Shown here one piece after another: positions 1 through 6,302 of a DNA stretch of 10,225 nt. How positions within the stretch are numbered: the first letter of the stretch is position 1; every line of letters starts with the position of its first letter. A program made the translations under genes and the position numbers. Origin of the DNA: Hyphomonadaceae bacterium. Lineage in GTDB: Bacteria; Pseudomonadota; Alphaproteobacteria; Caulobacterales; Hyphomonadaceae. The stretch lies in assembly GCA_030696545.1 (NCBI GenBank), contig JAUYSA010000453.1:1-10225 (forward strand), read 5' to 3'. A model generated the notes under the pieces. The model was not told the DNA's origin. It ran no database searches and saw only the letters and a program-made list of their open reading frames with translations.

Positions 1-1
1 C

Positions 2-1663
2 CGACCCAATTGGAGTATTGTCGTCGTCGGACCCGTGGTCAAAATCGATCCTGCCGAATTGCCGGCGCGCCCGAACCTCCATTTCCTTGGCGGGAAACCG
101 TACTCAGAGCTGCCCGCCTACCTTTCAGGCTGGAACGTGGCGCTGATGCCTTTTGCGGTGAACGCCGCGACCCAGTTCATCAGCCCAACCAAAACCCCTG
201 AATACCTGGCAGGCGGGCGGCCTGTAGTGTCAACGCCGATCACCGACGTCGCCCGTCACTACAGCCAGCTCGAGGCGGTGATGATCGCGAGAGATCCGGA
301 AGCCTTTGTCCTGGCCTGCGAGGATGCCTTGGCGTTGGACGCTGGTGATGGCGATTGGCTTAAAGCAGCAGATGCTGTTTTGGCGACCATGTCATGGGAC
401 GAGACTTTCGCATCAATGCGCGAGCTGGTCTCAAAGGCGTCGGCCAAGCCAGGCAAAACCCCAGCCGCGGTTGGCTCGCCCGTCGTTTGGCCCGCGGACC
501 GCCGCTCTGCCTACGACTATCTGGTGGTGGGCGCGGGGTTCGCTGGCTCGGTTCTCGCCGAACGCCTGACGACCCAACTCGGCAAGCGCGTTCTGCTCGT
601 CGACCGGAGACCTCACGTCGGCGGTAACGCCTATGACGAAAGGGACGCAGCTGGCATCTTGATGCACCGTTATGGACCACACATCTTCCATACGAATTCG
701 GACGAGGTGTTCGCCTACCTGTCCCAGTTCACACGCTGGCGGCCGTACGAGCATCGCGTGCTGGCCAACGTGCGTGATGGTCTGCGCGTCCCCATCCCCA
801 TCAATCGGACGACGTTGAACACCTTCTATGGGCTTGACCTGAAGTCCGATGCTGACGCCGAGGCATACTTGCGAGCTCGCGCGGAGCCGGTCGGTAGGAT
901 CCGGACATCCGAGGATGTGGTCATCTCTCAGGTTGGCCGCGAACTTTACGAGACCTTCTTCCAGGGATACACGCGCAAGCAGTGGGGTATGGATCCATCC
1001 GAACTAGACAAGTCTGTCACTGCACGAGTCCCCACTCGGGTGAATACCGATGACCGCTACTTCACCGACAAATTCCAAGCTATGCCCGCCGACGGCTACA
1101 CGGCGATGTTCGCAAACATGCTCGACCAGAAGGGTCTGGACGTAGAGGTGGGCGTGGAGTTCGAGGACGTCCGCGACGAGGCGATTTACGACCACCTGAT
1201 CTTTACCGGACCGATCGACGAATATTTCGATCATCGGTACGGGCGGCTGCCATACCGAAGCCTCGAGTTCCGACACCAGACCCTGGACCAACCCTGGTTT
1301 CAGGAGGTGGGCACAGTGAATTACCCTGACGAGGCCACGCCATACACCCGCATCAGTGAATATAAACATCTCACTGGTCAGCAGAGCGACAGAACCACAA
1401 TCACCTATGAGTATCCCCGCGCTGAGGGTGATCCATACTACCCTGTGCCTCGGCCCGAAAACCAAGCACTCTTCAAACAATATGAAGCGCTCGCGCTGGC
1501 GACACCGAACGTCAGCTTCGCGGGTAGGCTTGCGACCTATCGCTACTATAACATGGATCAGGTCACCGGGCAGGCTTTGGCGGCGTTCCGGCGGATCCAA
1601 GGCACACACGCGCGGACCGTTCAGCCGCTACAAGCCGTTCCGGCTGGGATCGCCGCTGAATAG
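2..1663 (+). CDS. glf: Glycosyltransferase / UDP-galactopyranose mutase fusion, 5' end outside window
   Basis: This is a bifunctional surface-polysaccharide enzyme. The mutase half interconverts UDP-galactopyranose and UDP-galactofuranose using reduced FAD; the N-terminal half resembles the C-terminal nucleotide-sugar-binding lobe of a GT-B glycosyltransferase. The frame is open from base 2 and codes for glycosyltransferase-like sequence before the first GTG (35), so the gene starts left of the window. Glycosyltransferase motifs are SIVVVGP (14-34), LGGKPYSELP and SPTKTPEYLAGGRPVV (about 182-232). After a short Ala/Pro-rich linker (about 440-510), the mutase begins with the FAD Rossmann motif GAGFAG (530-547), followed by VGGNAYD, HRYGPHIFHT, GYTRKQWG, YTRISEYKH and YRYYNMDQV near the C-terminus. 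These are family substrate- and flavin-contact segments. The mutase part is about 383 residues, a normal length. Galactofuranose production for LPS O-antigen or capsule is inferred. No stop or frameshift separates the halves. Confidence 0.9.
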   Translation, partial: RPNWSIVVVGPVVKIDPAELPARPNLHFLGGKPYSELPAYLSGWNVALMPFAVNAATQFISPTKTPEYLAGGRPVVSTPITDVARHYSQLEAVMIARDPEAFVLACEDALALDAGDGDWLKAADAVLATMSWDETFASMRELVSKASAKPGKTPAAVGSPVVWPADRRSAYDYLVVGAGFAGSVLAERLTTQLGKRVLLVDRRPHVGGNAYDERDAAGILMHRYGPHIFHTNSDEVFAYLSQFTRWRPYEHRVLANVRDGLRVPIPINRTTLNTFYGLDLKSDADAEAYLRARAEPVGRIRTSEDVVISQVGRELYETFFQGYTRKQWGMDPSELDKSVTARVPTRVNTDDRYFTDKFQAMPADGYTAMFANMLDQKGLDVEVGVEFEDVRDEAIYDHLIFTGPIDEYFDHRYGRLPYRSLEFRHQTLDQPWFQEVGTVNYPDEATPYTRISEYKHLTGQQSDRTTITYEYPRAEGDPYYPVPRPENQALFKQYEALALATPNVSFAGRLATYRYYNMDQVTGQALAAFRRIQGTHARTVQPLQAVPAGIAAE

Positions 1664-1739
1664 CGAGAACTTATGCGCGAAGTGCGCGCGCGTCCGCCTC
1701 GAACGCCGATGACCGACTCCTACATTTGTGAAAGCGTCC

Positions 1740-1756
1740 AGGACCGGAACGGTCCT
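1740..1756. repeat. Perfect inverted repeat, 7-bp arms with GAA centre
   Basis: AGGACCG-GAA-CGGTCCT is a perfect dyad lying 77 bases after the glf stop and 21 bases before the ATG at 1778. It could be an operator, an mRNA hairpin near the ribosome-binding site of the small gene, or a weak terminator for glf. No T-run follows, so an intrinsic terminator is unlikely. Its role is unknown; the symmetry itself is directly visible. Confidence 0.5.
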
Positions 1757-1777
1757 AAATGCCAGCGGGAGGACCCA

Positions 1778-1999
1778 ATGACCGAGGTTATTCTAAAGGT
1801 GGGGCCGGCTACGGGCGGCGGCTGGTGGATGAATTGCGATCTTCCGCTCGAGCCGACTTTCTTTCAATCCGGCGCCGACGCCGAGCACACTGCGCGCGCC
1901 CTCGCCTTGAGGCTTGCCGATAACGGCTGTGATGTCTCTCTGCAGGTTAGCGATTTGTCGGAGCGCCCGATCGCGACCCACCGGTTTTTCGCGCCCTAG
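1778..1999 (+). CDS. Small hypothetical protein, 73 aa
   Basis: I do not recognise this protein with certainty. The ATG at 1778 is chosen over an in-frame ATG at 1673 because a purine-rich GGGAGGA sits 5-6 bases upstream, and because the extra 35 residues are Arg/Pro-rich and look untranslated. The 73-residue product runs MTEVILKVGP, a GGGWW turn, an EPTFFQSGADAEHTARALALRLAD segment with helical character (quoted in part: FFQSGADAEH, ARALALRLAD), then a DVSLQVSDL strand and ATHRFFAP at the end. The beta-helix-beta layout, with a GWW start and a helical segment, loosely recalls DUF2188-type small proteins, but this is only an impression. It has no signal peptide or membrane segment, so it is probably cytoplasmic. 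It converges on the DUF6894 gene and shares a CTAG stop with it. Confidence 0.6.
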   Translation: MTEVILKVGPATGGGWWMNCDLPLEPTFFQSGADAEHTARALALRLADNGCDVSLQVSDLSERPIATHRFFAP

Positions 2000-2235
2000 C
2001 TGCTGGGGGGGTGGTGCCGGGTTCGCGCCTCGACTGTAAACAGCGTCTGGCCGTGAGCGTCAGCGACCGTGACGGTCAACCGACGCGCATCCCAGAACCC
2101 ACGTGGGGAGTCCGCGAGCAGCGCGCCCAGTAAGCCAGTGGCTTCCAGCCCTGCGGCATCTTCGCTCGCGAGTTCGACCCCGTCTGTGTCCAGACGGACG
2201 GCGCCGTTCTCAGTGTGGAAGAAAAATCGGGTCAT
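1996..2235 (-). CDS. DUF6894 family small protein, 79 aa
   Basis: The product starts MTRFFFHTENG, which matches the usual opening of DUF6894 proteins (MxRYFFH-x-DG). It continues with LDTDGVELAS, a helix rich in Ala/Leu (GLEATGLLGALLAD), FWDARRLTVTVADAHG and LFTVEAR, a layout typical of the family. Function is unknown for the family; these are small soluble proteins common and often multicopy in Rhizobiales, Sphingomonadales and Caulobacterales. The open frame continues upstream to 2502, but that part would overlap the Crp/Fnr gene and is not family-like, so the ATG at 2233-2235 is the likely start. No Shine-Dalgarno sequence is visible before it: the upstream bases on this strand read CCTCC, not AGGAGG. 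The gene is divergent from the regulator at 2421. Confidence 0.8.
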   Translation of the reverse strand: MTRFFFHTENGAVRLDTDGVELASEDAAGLEATGLLGALLADSPRGFWDARRLTVTVADAHGQTLFTVEARTRHHPPSS

Positions 2236-2420
2236 ACTGAGTAAGGAGGGCCTGCAAGCTCGAGTTCTAATTAAAGCCAAATGATAGAGGCGGAAGCCCT
2301 CGCCCCTCACTCGGCCGGTGGCTGTGGCGCCACCTTGAGAATGGTTGTGCGTTCCCGGCAGGTCCGCTGGGTGGGTGCGTTGCGGACTTGGAACTTTCGT
2401 GCCCTGGTGGGAGACACACG
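2236..2420. promoter_or_regulatory. Divergent intergenic region with a 10-bp palindrome
   Basis: These 185 bases separate the divergent DUF6894 gene and the first Crp/Fnr gene and should hold both promoters. A perfect palindrome GTGGCGCCAC lies at 2324-2333, nested in a wider GGTGG...CCACC repeat. There is an AT-rich patch (TTCTAATTAAAG) near 2265-2276. I could not identify convincing -35/-10 pairs on either strand, so the promoter role is inferred from gene layout only. Confidence 0.35.
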
Positions 2421-3155
2421 ATGGAAGAGCCCGGCGTCGATATCTGGGTGCGCAATATCCGTCGCCGCGACAACACTTTGACGGCGGATGAAGAAGGCGC
2501 AATGCGCGGCGTGCTCAGTGAGCTCATTGAGGTTCCGGCGGACCGGGACGTCGTGCGTGAACATGATCGCCAGAGGCATTCCCACCTCCTTCTTGAGGGT
2601 TGGGCAGGTCGCTACATCACCTTGGCAGACGGCCGTCGACAGATCGTTGGACTCCATGTGCCGGGGGACTTCGTAGATCTCCATAGCTTCCCTCTGCAGG
2701 TGATGGATCATTCCGTCGCCACCTTCACACCATGCCGCATCGCGATGGCGCCCCACGAGCGACTACGAGTGGTGACCGCCAGTCATCCCCATGTTGCGCG
2801 GCTCCTGTGGCTGAGCACATTGATCGACGCCGCAATCTTGCGCCAATGGCTTGTGGGTAGCGGTAAACGCACCGCCCTCGAACAGACAGCTCATCTGTTT
2901 TGCGAACTCTACGTCCGACTAGAACTTACAGGCCGAGCGGAACAAGGGCGCTTCGCGTTCCCTTTGTCCCAAAGTGAGGTCGCAGATTGCCTCGGCATCT
3001 CCGCCGTCCACGCCAACCGCGTATTCCAGGAGCTTCGCAGTACCGAAACCCTATCGTGGCGGGGGCGACAGGTTGAAATTCGCAATTGGGACGCACTGAC
3101 CACGATCGCCGAGTTTGATCCGACCTACCTAAATCTTTTCGACATTCCAAGATGA
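2421..3155 (+). CDS. Crp/Fnr family transcription regulator (first of tandem pair)
   Basis: This 244-residue protein has a Crp-like layout: an N-terminal beta-roll effector domain (about 25-120), a dimerisation helix (about 122-145) and a C-terminal winged helix (about 150-230). LLLEGWAGRY, LADGRRQIVGLHVPGDF and HSVATFTPC mark the beta-roll, and LSQSEVADCLGISAVHANRVFQELR (helix-turn-helix, 182-206; quoted from its parts LSQSEVADCLG and ISAVHANRVFQ) marks DNA binding. The cAMP-binding Arg-Ser pair of Crp and the cysteine cluster of Fnr are absent (Cys only at 105, 161 and 190), so the ligand is unknown. The recognition helix reads VHANR, unlike the RETVGR of Crp or the VETISR of Fnr. The ATG at 2421 is preferred over a TTG at 2388 because GGTGGGAG precedes it. 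Target genes are not known; the neighbours suggest a stress or redox role (inference). Confidence 0.88.
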   Translation: MEEPGVDIWVRNIRRRDNTLTADEEGAMRGVLSELIEVPADRDVVREHDRQRHSHLLLEGWAGRYITLADGRRQIVGLHVPGDFVDLHSFPLQVMDHSVATFTPCRIAMAPHERLRVVTASHPHVARLLWLSTLIDAAILRQWLVGSGKRTALEQTAHLFCELYVRLELTGRAEQGRFAFPLSQSEVADCLGISAVHANRVFQELRSTETLSWRGRQVEIRNWDALTTIAEFDPTYLNLFDIPR

Positions 3156-3192
3156 CCCATGAAGTGCGGTCGGCACTCGGACAGTTAACATT

Positions 3193-3208
3193 TGTGCGAG
3201 ATTTCACG
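3193..3208. promoter_or_regulatory. Crp-like dyad TGTGC-N6-TCACG
   Basis: This element matches the Escherichia coli Crp core TGTGA-N6-TCACA at four of five positions in each half and with the right spacing. It sits 38 bases before the GTG start of the second Crp/Fnr gene, a position suited to regulation of that gene by itself, its upstream paralogue or a separate Crp. The recognition helices of the two local regulators differ from Crp, so they may not bind it. A chance match is possible. Confidence 0.3.
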
Positions 3209-3246
3209 GAGCGGCACCCCTTAGCTCGTCGGGAAGCGAGGGCACC

Positions 3247-4026
3247 GTGATCAGCATAATCCAGCACCATCTCAGGAGTTCGCAACTTTTGGCTCGCCGC
3301 TTGTCGGCCATGCGAGCGAAGGTCAGCGAAGCTGCGCTTGGCAGCATCGGCTTAGATGAAACCCGACGCCAGTTTGAACCGGGAGCGCAGATTTTCGCGG
3401 AGGGCGCTCGCAACGAAGTCCAGTTACTCGCAGGCGGAGTTGTTGGTGACGTGCGCCTGCTTGCCAACGGCCGCCGGCAGATTCTCGCGCTAAGATTTCC
3501 TGGGGAACTGCTAACGTCGGATGCTGGCGAGACGTTGGTCGCGCTTACCCGCGTCCTCGTCGCCGACGGGTTGCCCTTCATGACCTGCTTGAACAACCCA
3601 GAGCCCGAGTACCAGCCTCTGCGAAGAGCGTGGCTCGCAGCTGGTCGGTGCGAGGTTGCTATCCTGCGCGATCAAGTCGTTCGACTGGGACGTATGTCCG
3701 CCTTCGAGCGCATGGCGCATATGCTGCTCGAAGCGCACGAGCGACTGAGCCAAGTCGGGCTGGCGACCGACACGACCTTCCATCTACCCCTTACGCAAGA
3801 AATGGTCAGCGACGTGATTGGCCTCAGCGTGGTTCATCTAAACAGGACACTGCAAGCGCTTCGCCGGGGCGGGCTAGTCTCCTCCAAGCAGAACTACGTC
3901 ACACTCGTGGACCGCGCGCAGCTCGTTGAGGCCAGCGGGTATATCAGTCGATTCCCGGTGCCATGGCAGCCAAACGAAGCATTTCTGCCCCGGCGCGGGC
4001 TCGCCCTGCGCGCCGTCGCCGCGTAA
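3247..4026 (+). CDS. Crp/Fnr family transcription regulator (second of tandem pair)
   Basis: This 259-residue protein is a paralogue of the gene just upstream. Shared blocks include L-A-N/D-GRRQI followed by L-x-PGE/D in the beta-roll (about 72-88), a dimerisation helix with RLGRMSAFERMAHML (about 146-160), PLTQEMVSDVIG and LSVVHLNRTLQALRRGG (helix-turn-helix, about 181-209). The recognition helix reads VHLNR, close to the VHANR of its neighbour, which suggests related operators. The beta-roll is weakly conserved: the region after PGEL has no phosphate-binding Arg-Ser and no Fe-S cysteines (Cys only at 114 and 135), so sensing may be by another ligand or protein contact. The start is a GTG with GCGAGGG upstream. 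The gene lies 91 bases after the first regulator on the same strand and may be co-transcribed or have its own promoter in that gap. Confidence 0.85.
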   Translation: MISIIQHHLRSSQLLARRLSAMRAKVSEAALGSIGLDETRRQFEPGAQIFAEGARNEVQLLAGGVVGDVRLLANGRRQILALRFPGELLTSDAGETLVALTRVLVADGLPFMTCLNNPEPEYQPLRRAWLAAGRCEVAILRDQVVRLGRMSAFERMAHMLLEAHERLSQVGLATDTTFHLPLTQEMVSDVIGLSVVHLNRTLQALRRGGLVSSKQNYVTLVDRAQLVEASGYISRFPVPWQPNEAFLPRRGLALRAVAA

Positions 4027-4034
4027 GTCAGATC

Positions 4035-4048
4035 AGCGCGCAAGCGCT
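4035..4048. repeat. Small hairpin, AGCGC-GCAA-GCGCT
   Basis: A 5-bp G/C-rich stem with a GCAA (GNRA-type) tetraloop starts 8 bases after the stop of the second Crp/Fnr gene. It could help define the mRNA 3' end, but no T-run follows, so it does not meet the rule for an intrinsic terminator. Confidence 0.25.
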
Positions 4049-4173
4049 ACTGTGCAAGGCGCCGCATTGTTTGCCTGCGAAGCGCGGCGCGGTTGTTCGG
4101 TCGGCGTGCAGGGCTCGCAGTCAAGAAGCTTGGCAGAGCTCTCCATAGACGAACCTAACTTGAGTTAACCGCA

Positions 4174-4200
4174 GGAACCTCACGCACACCACTCTGTTCC
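4174..4200 (+). promoter_or_regulatory. Candidate EcfG/sigma-T-type stress promoter
   Basis: GGAAC at 4174-4178 is followed after 17 bases by GTT at 4196-4198. This fits the general-stress sigma factor consensus of Alphaproteobacteria (GGAAC-N16-CGTT) except that the base before GTT is T instead of C. The ATG of the SRPBCC gene is 24 bases downstream with AGGGAG in between. The box ends in GTTCC, so the two ends are inverted copies of GGAAC and the element also reads as GGAAC-N17-GTT on the opposite strand. No gene start on the minus strand is seen nearby. Function is inferred from sequence only. Confidence 0.5.
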
Positions 4201-4221
4201 TCTCGACAAGGGAGAGCTGCC

Positions 4222-4818
4222 ATGAGTGAAGATCACGTCGAGCGGGCCCGCGAGAGCGATGCGCCGCTAACCGCGGCGGTACATCAGCGGGACGTTGCCA
4301 AGAGCGCCGCTGAAGCGCTCGGCTGGGACGCGGCTTCGCTGGTAGGGCGGACCGTCACTATCAACCGGCCGCGAGCGGAACTCTACGCATTCTGGCGCGA
4401 CTTCCGAAACTTGGCTCGGATCATGGAGACCGTGGAGCGAGTGGACGTCACTGACGATCGGCGCTCCCATTGGGTGGTCTCCGCACCCGGCGGCAAGACC
4501 GTCGAGTGGGACTCCGAGATCACCGAAGATGTCGAGAGCGAGGTGATCGCTTGGCGCTCTGTGGAAGGCGCGGACATCAAGAACACCGGCCAGATCACCT
4601 TCAGCGAAGCGTTGGGCGGCCGCGGCACCATGGTGACAGCGACCATCGTCTACGACCCGCCAGGAGGCGACCTCGGCAAGCTGATCGCCAAACTCTTTCA
4701 GCGCGAGCCGAAGGTTCAAGCTCGCCACGATCTACGTCGATTCAAGCAGCTTATGGAAACCGGTGAGATCTCCACCGCGGAAGCTCCCGACGCCGCCTCG
4801 CGCGGCAGCTTCTCCTGA
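4222..4818 (+). CDS. SRPBCC (START-like) cyclase/dehydrase family protein
   Basis: This 198-residue protein has the signature of the Polyketide_cyc/COQ10 branch of the SRPBCC helix-grip fold, which binds hydrophobic ligands in a deep cavity. An acidic leader (1-40) precedes LVGRTVTINRPRAELYAFWRDF (about 40-62; motif parts TINRPRAELYAFWRDF and NLARIMETVERV), then SHWVVSAPGGKTVEWDSEI, VIAWRSVEGADIKNTGQI and GGRGTMVTATIVYDPPGG, and a C-terminal helix (DLGKLIAKLF to FKQLMETGEI). That order matches the family. The ATG has a good ribosome-binding site (AGGGAG, 4209-4214). It has no signal peptide and is probably cytoplasmic. The zinc dehydrogenase starts 24 bases downstream, so the two are likely one operon driven by the GGAAC element upstream. 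The true ligand is not deducible; enzymatic cyclase activity should not be assumed. Confidence 0.85.
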   Translation: MSEDHVERARESDAPLTAAVHQRDVAKSAAEALGWDAASLVGRTVTINRPRAELYAFWRDFRNLARIMETVERVDVTDDRRSHWVVSAPGGKTVEWDSEITEDVESEVIAWRSVEGADIKNTGQITFSEALGGRGTMVTATIVYDPPGGDLGKLIAKLFQREPKVQARHDLRRFKQLMETGEISTAEAPDAASRGSFS

Positions 4819-4842
4819 TCCTCAGCTTCAAGGAAACTCTGC

Positions 4843-6033
4843 ATGCGCGCCCTAACCTGGCACGGCAAACACGACGTCCGCATGGAGACCGTCCCGGACC
4901 CTCAAATTATCAATCCACGAGATGCGATCATCAGGATCACATCAACGGCGATCTGCGGATCGGATCTGCACCTCTACGACAGCTACATCCCGTCGATGCA
5001 CCGAGGCGACATCTTGGGGCACGAGTTCATGGGCGAGGTGGTGGAGACCGGACCAGGCTCGACCCTACAAAAGGGGCAGCGGGTAGTCGTTCCGTTCGTA
5101 ATCGCCTGCGGCCAGTGCTTCTTCTGCGGTCAGCAGCAATTCTCGGCCTGCGACAATTCCAATCCCGCCGAGAAAGCCGATCTGTCAGAGGTCGCGTACG
5201 GCTACGCGATGAGCGGACTATTCGGCTACTCCCACATGACCGGCGGCTATGCCGGGGGCCAAGCGGAGTATGTCCGCGTCCCCTATTCAGATGTCGGACC
5301 CATCGTCATCCCCGACGGCCTTGACGACGAAAAGGTGCTTTTCCTGTCCGACATTCTCCCGACTGGCTGGATGGCGGCGGAGAACTGCGACATCGAGCCT
5401 GGCGACACCATAGCTGTTTGGGGTTGCGGACCCGTCGGGCTGTTCGCAATCCAGAGTGCGCTGTTGATGGGCGCTGCGCGAGTGATCGCCATCGACCACT
5501 ACCCCCACAGACTAGATCTAGCCAAATCCATGGGCGCGGAGGTCATCAACTACCATGACGTCAAAGTGCGCGAGGCGTTGATGGAGATGACGGGCGGCAT
5601 CGGTCCCGACGCCTGCATCGACGCCGTCGGCATGGAAAGCCACGGCTTCACGATCGACAACCTGCTCGACGCGGTAAAGGCGACCACGAAGCTCGGGACC
5701 GACCGCCCCCACGTGCTGCGCGAAGTTCTCATGGCGTGTCGTAAGGGCGGACGTGTCTCGATCCCCGGCGTCTATGGCGGCGTAGGCGACAAGATCCCGA
5801 TCGGCGCACTTATGCAGAAGGGACTGCAGGTCCGGACAGGTCAGACCCACGTACACAAATATCTCCGCCCGCTGCTGGAGATGAACGGTGAAGGCAAGAT
5901 CGACACGACCTTCCTGATCAGCCATCGCCTTCCTCTGGAAGACGCCCCGAAGGGCTACAAGATGTTCAAGGAGCAGCAGAACGAGGTCACCAAGGTTGTT
6001 CTGAAGCCTGACTGGCAAAAGGCAGCGGCCTGA
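4843..6033 (+). CDS. Zinc-dependent, NAD-linked alcohol dehydrogenase (formaldehyde dehydrogenase-like MDR)
   Basis: This 396-residue medium-chain dehydrogenase should oxidise an alcohol or aldehyde with NAD. Catalytic zinc ligands are C38 (AICGSDLHLY) and H60-E61 (GHEFMG). D170 in LSDILPTG is placed like the third ligand Asp of glutathione-independent formaldehyde dehydrogenase of Pseudomonas putida. C89, C92, C95 and C103 form the structural zinc site. The Rossmann motif is GCGPVG (194-199), and D218 at the end of the second strand favours NAD over NADP. Length and the long insertion around residues 100-140 fit the COG1063 formaldehyde/threonine dehydrogenase-like branch rather than classical ADH. 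The ribosome-binding site AAGGAA (4830-4835) precedes the ATG. It is probably translated with the SRPBCC gene. Substrate cannot be fixed; formaldehyde is one candidate, and no glutathione-dependent partner gene is present. Confidence 0.9.
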   Translation: MRALTWHGKHDVRMETVPDPQIINPRDAIIRITSTAICGSDLHLYDSYIPSMHRGDILGHEFMGEVVETGPGSTLQKGQRVVVPFVIACGQCFFCGQQQFSACDNSNPAEKADLSEVAYGYAMSGLFGYSHMTGGYAGGQAEYVRVPYSDVGPIVIPDGLDDEKVLFLSDILPTGWMAAENCDIEPGDTIAVWGCGPVGLFAIQSALLMGAARVIAIDHYPHRLDLAKSMGAEVINYHDVKVREALMEMTGGIGPDACIDAVGMESHGFTIDNLLDAVKATTKLGTDRPHVLREVLMACRKGGRVSIPGVYGGVGDKIPIGALMQKGLQVRTGQTHVHKYLRPLLEMNGEGKIDTTFLISHRLPLEDAPKGYKMFKEQQNEVTKVVLKPDWQKAAA

Positions 6034-6290
6034 CTTCTTTGGCTTTGAGGCGCCGATCGCCCTGCCCTCGTTGGGGCCCATCCACTCCCTACCGGCCTGA
6101 TTGGGTTTGGGGTGTTGGTCGTCCCCATCGCGAGGGCGGTTGAGCACTCGTCGCGTCTGCTGAGAGTTCTGCCCGCGAGCGCGGAACGCCGGGCGCACCG
6201 TCTCCACACCCCGTCACAGTCTAGCTGAAACATGATGCGTCGAATAAGCTTTCAACAGCGACGCCACATCAATTTCCAAGACACCTCTTA
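6034..6290. other. Non-coding stretch between dehydrogenase and Mn catalase genes
   Basis: I see no supportable gene here. Bases 6040-6220 are GC-rich with several open frames, but none has a start, ribosome-binding site or recognisable protein sequence. An open minus-strand frame enters from the antisense of the dehydrogenase gene and is treated as a shadow. Composition becomes more AT-rich from about 6225, where the promoter region of the catalase begins. No intrinsic terminator with a T-run was found after the dehydrogenase stop. Confidence 0.4.
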
Positions 6291-6299
6291 TGATATAAT
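6291..6299 (+). promoter_or_regulatory. Candidate extended -10 housekeeping promoter
   Basis: TGATATAAT is a perfect TGn-TATAAT extended -10, unusual in such a GC-rich sequence. No good TTGACA lies 16-18 bases upstream (the expected place reads AATTTC), as is often tolerated with an extended -10. Transcription would start around 6306, about 54 bases before the catalase ATG. It overlaps the start of the GGAAC element, so the two could act as alternative promoters. Confidence 0.45.
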
Positions 6300-6302
6300 G
6301 CA

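Noticed and set aside
35..37. GTG at 35 as the start of the glycosyltransferase-mutase gene
   Set aside because: The frame is open back to base 2 and the upstream codons give family-like sequence (WSIVVVGP), so the gene begins outside the window.
1004..1609. 201-aa open frame on the minus strand inside the mutase gene
   Set aside because: It lies fully antisense to conserved mutase motifs and has no recognisable protein features; it is a GC-driven shadow.
2390..2414. GGAAC at 2390 before the first Crp/Fnr gene as a stress promoter
   Set aside because: No GTT is found 16-18 bases downstream (the sequence there reads GAGA).
2281..2481. 66-aa plus-strand frame in the divergent control region
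   Set aside because: It overlaps the start of the Crp/Fnr gene in another frame, and the AAGGAGG upstream is 29 or more bases from its ATG, too far to act as its ribosome-binding site.
3156..3246. Intrinsic terminator between the two regulators
   Set aside because: No G/C-rich stem followed by a T-run is present, so the regulators may be co-transcribed.
3926..4168. 80-aa plus-strand frame overlapping the end of the second regulator
   Set aside because: It is in another frame of a confident gene, Arg/Ser/Ala-rich, and has no family resemblance.
5518..6207. 229-aa open frame on the minus strand over the dehydrogenase 3' end and the following gap
   Set aside because: Most of it is antisense to conserved dehydrogenase sequence, the remainder is Arg/Pro/Gly-rich with no domain, and no ribosome-binding site is seen at its start.
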